DNA of 64,000 nucleotides from Pyropia yezoensis (taxonomy: Eukaryota; Rhodophyta; Bangiophyceae; Bangiales; Bangiaceae). Position numbers and translations under genes: made by a program. Within the stretch, counting starts at the first letter, position 1, and every line of letters starts with the position of its first letter. The stretch lies in NCBI GenBank assembly GCA_009829735.1, contig CM020619.1:8050375-8114374 (forward strand), read 5' to 3'. This document shows, one piece after another, positions 63,201 to 64,000 of the stretch. Under the pieces are notes generated by a model. The model saw only the letters and a program-made list of their open reading frames with translations. It made no database searches and was not told the origin of the DNA.

Positions 63201-64000
63201 ACTTGTGATATTGGTCCAAGAGGCGTTCAACTTGAACCCTCAACCTGGGGGGGACACCCTCCATGTTCACATGGGGTCGAGGAGAGGCGGCCGACTTGGC
63301 TTGATGCTTCTCCTTTCCGGACTTCGGGTCGCTACTTGCGCCCGCGTTGAGGGTGACCGCTACTACCGGTCCCTCGTGTTGGTCGATATAGCCGAACTTG
63401 GCTCCCAACTTGAAGTACTTGGGCGTCGGGCTCAGGTTCATCACCTGGATCCTCCACGGGACTCCGGCCTTGGAGTCCATCGTGCCAAGGGCAACATGCA
63501 CTTGGTGCTTGCGAGCAAGACGGGGGTGAGGGTGCACCAACCCGTTCCCCGTAAAATCAGTTACAACATCAACGTGCGCCACCGAGTTGGGGGGCAACGT
63601 GACTTTGCGGGCTAAACGCAGGGTAGCAGTAAACCCTTCCCTCACCGAACAAACAGGCTTCGACTGTGAGACTGTCACAGGAGCCACAGACTTTCCCTTA
63701 CCAAGGATGGGGATAGTCTCCCCATTCATCAACTTGACCCAGTACTCAGGGCCACAAATCAAAGGCACTTGTGTAACAACATAAGGGGTACCCAGAAGCA
63801 GGGGTACCGATATATTCTCGCCTACTCCATAGGTCACGTCGACCTCATGGGTCCCCAACCTAGTTGGTAGGGTCACGGCACCAAAGATGGGAAGTACCCC
63901 ACCATTGATGTCAATTATATGGTCAGCTTTGGACCTCCAGCGTTGGAGCTTCACCACCTTTGGTAATAGCGACTTGCGTATCAAGGAGGCTCCTGACCCG
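60262..64000 (-). CDS. Element C pol: protease (partial), RT, RNase H, integrase, chromodomain
   Basis: Open from the window edge to the stop at 60262, about 1245 codons, no internal stop. The window cuts the protease active site; GSGASLIRK of DTGSGASLIRK is visible at the edge. RT follows (FCIDYRKLN about residue 340, VYLDDIIVF about 437-445), RNase H (ILDVDASYDQLGC, RCDHRALQF), integrase HHCC (HNAPTGGHLGSS, CTSCAQN), DDE residues in AMDILGPLP, LSDNGPQF and NGQVERFN, and a chromodomain (LMLRVRWLGYKAKDDTWEYV) at the end. It serves as the intact reference that exposes the integrase deletion and the premature stop in element A. Gag and the 5' LTR lie outside the window. Confidence 0.92.
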   Translation of the reverse strand, partial: GSGASLIRKSLLPKVVKLQRWRSKADHIIDINGGVLPIFGAVTLPTRLGTHEVDVTYGVGENISVPLLLGTPYVVTQVPLICGPEYWVKLMNGETIPILGKGKSVAPVTVSQSKPVCSVREGFTATLRLARKVTLPPNSVAHVDVVTDFTGNGLVHPHPRLARKHQVHVALGTMDSKAGVPWRIQVMNLSPTPKYFKLGAKFGYIDQHEGPVVAVTLNAGASSDPKSGKEKHQAKSAASPRPHVNMEGVPPRLRVQVERLLDQYHKLWDGQLGLMRATQHRIELKPGAPPIRQQPYRGGPRSRALVKEQVARMEALDVIEASNAEWASPVVIVPKVDGTPRFCIDYRKLNESTVKDSYPLPRIDDCLDSLGEANMFSTLDCTAGYWQIPIAPKDRHKTTFTCHCGTYQCKRLPFGLCNAPAIFQRAMDMILAGVRWQFCLVYLDDIIVFSRSPEEHIGHLGQVFKLLADAGVSLKASKCHLFTQEVEYLGHVVHPGRLSVNEKNLRAIRKAQYPRTQTQMRSFLGMCNVYRRFTKGFAKVAKPLNELVSSTLPKNLPPPSRAEQESFETLRDLLLKPPILAIPRLGGHYILDVDASYDQLGCVLLQQQPDKEYLPVGYFSKGLNSAEKNYGVTELEGLAVVWAVTSLRHYLEGEKFLIRCDHRALQFIFKTDCTNTRLNRWRVRLAPFNFDIEYRPGRQHALANGLSRVPTEGLDTNPVDEDIPIVGVVTRSGQALNPEAPGNKKYLPLSLDEVVKAQAEDPFCKSQRDILDTVVETRFFLGDDGLLMRRGVFQGTEQLVVPASLKDSILEREHNAPTGGHLGSSKLYQTLRTRYYWPSMVVDIYSWVAACTSCAQNRLMKRRPTTAMLLFPAKEPFAALAMDILGPLPVTEEGNQYLLVICDRFTKLTRAIPLAEITAMSVVSAFLDHWVAAYGIPDSTLSDNGPQFASVLFQGVLDMLGVKANYATPYHPQTNGQVERFNKTIVRQLRHYVSEHVKTWDQYISIHTTAYNSQVHSSTGEVPLAFVTPRRVRSFAVRRSLPTREDGGSTPTPTENKAEFAARLENLISKVRAEMDKAQKRYKRTFDKKVRNAKHVPEQGDWVLVHSHTTTGGKLVFQTKGPYQVLRTDGWRFTIESDDGVRTVNGQDVVKVAPPPAGDPAWVRALEAWRLPSLPAAKQGPQEYVFDKFIDHGWDEDTDRLMLRVRWLGYKAKDDTWEYVEDLPAEKVRAYCARNEIDPNSPPST

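Larger units (their letters stand above)
41240..64000 (-). mobile_element. Element C: Ty3/gypsy chromovirus with antisense ORF, right-truncated by window, hosting element B
   Basis: On the minus strand the visible order is protease (cut by the window end), RT, RNase H, integrase, chromodomain, then a convergent plus-strand ORF, then polypurine tract and 3' LTR. Element B is inserted between the tract and the ORF, so C continues at 57899 after the B right LTR. The left flank GAAAG (41235-41239) is the candidate target duplication, to be matched beyond the right edge. The visible pol frame has no stop, so the copy may be intact apart from the B insertion. Confidence 0.85.

Noticed and set aside
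1..64000. CRISPR arrays, bacterial operons, rRNA or tRNA genes
   Set aside because: None seen. The tandem repeats here are minisatellites or hairpin arrays without unique spacers, and no cloverleaf or rRNA core was recognised.

Overview
This is a eukaryotic nuclear window. It has spliceosomal introns, chromodomain-bearing Ty3/gypsy retrotransposons, a Harbinger-type transposase remnant, a histone H3 variant, a PRP6 splicing factor and a PUS1-type pseudouridine synthase. The host genes are extremely GC-rich, have few introns and carry long Ala, Gly and Pro runs. That style fits a bangialean red alga such as Porphyra or Pyropia, but this is an inference; no rRNA or other diagnostic gene is present.

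Layout. 1-6434: a defective Ty3/gypsy chromovirus on the minus strand (element A), cut by the left edge. 6.4-20.1 kb: a patchwork of minus-strand genes that I mostly cannot identify, plus an H3 variant (11722-12237), separated by three GC-rich minisatellite blocks (about 101-bp, about 75-bp and longer imperfect units). 20.1-36.8 kb: a very GC-rich host gene block holding a secreted VWA-domain protein (-), an unidentified Ala-rich ORF (-), PUS1 (-), a secreted Cys-containing protein with one intron (+), and PRP6 (-). PUS1 and the secreted protein are divergent; the secreted protein and PRP6 are convergent. 36.8-41.2 kb: no convincing gene, ending in a tandem 51-bp palindrome and a HARBI1-like transposase fragment.

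41.24-64.0 kb is a nest. Element C (chromovirus, minus; 3' LTR 41240-41708, running past the right edge) interrupts the HARBI1-like ORF. Element B (chromovirus, minus; identical-length 362-bp LTRs at 41744-42105 and 57537-57898; TSD TCGGC) sits inside C between C's polypurine tract and its next ORF. B contains a 500-N gap flanked by an almost identical 4.84-kb duplication. The pattern of single-base indels says the duplication is an unmerged contig overlap, so the real element is about 10.8 kb.

The most interesting observation is that B and C both carry a large ORF in antisense to gag-pol, downstream of pol and convergent with it (815 aa in B, 647 aa in C). The two proteins look homologous by eye over about 200-250 residues, and I recognise no family for them. 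Elements A and B also share the same gag-pol expression signal: a canonical -1 slippery heptamer GGGAAAC two codons before the gag stop in A and in B, followed in A by a perfect 7-bp stem six bases downstream. Several conserved host genes break frame exactly at long C homopolymers (C34, C22, C17), which points to assembly length errors rather than pseudogenes.
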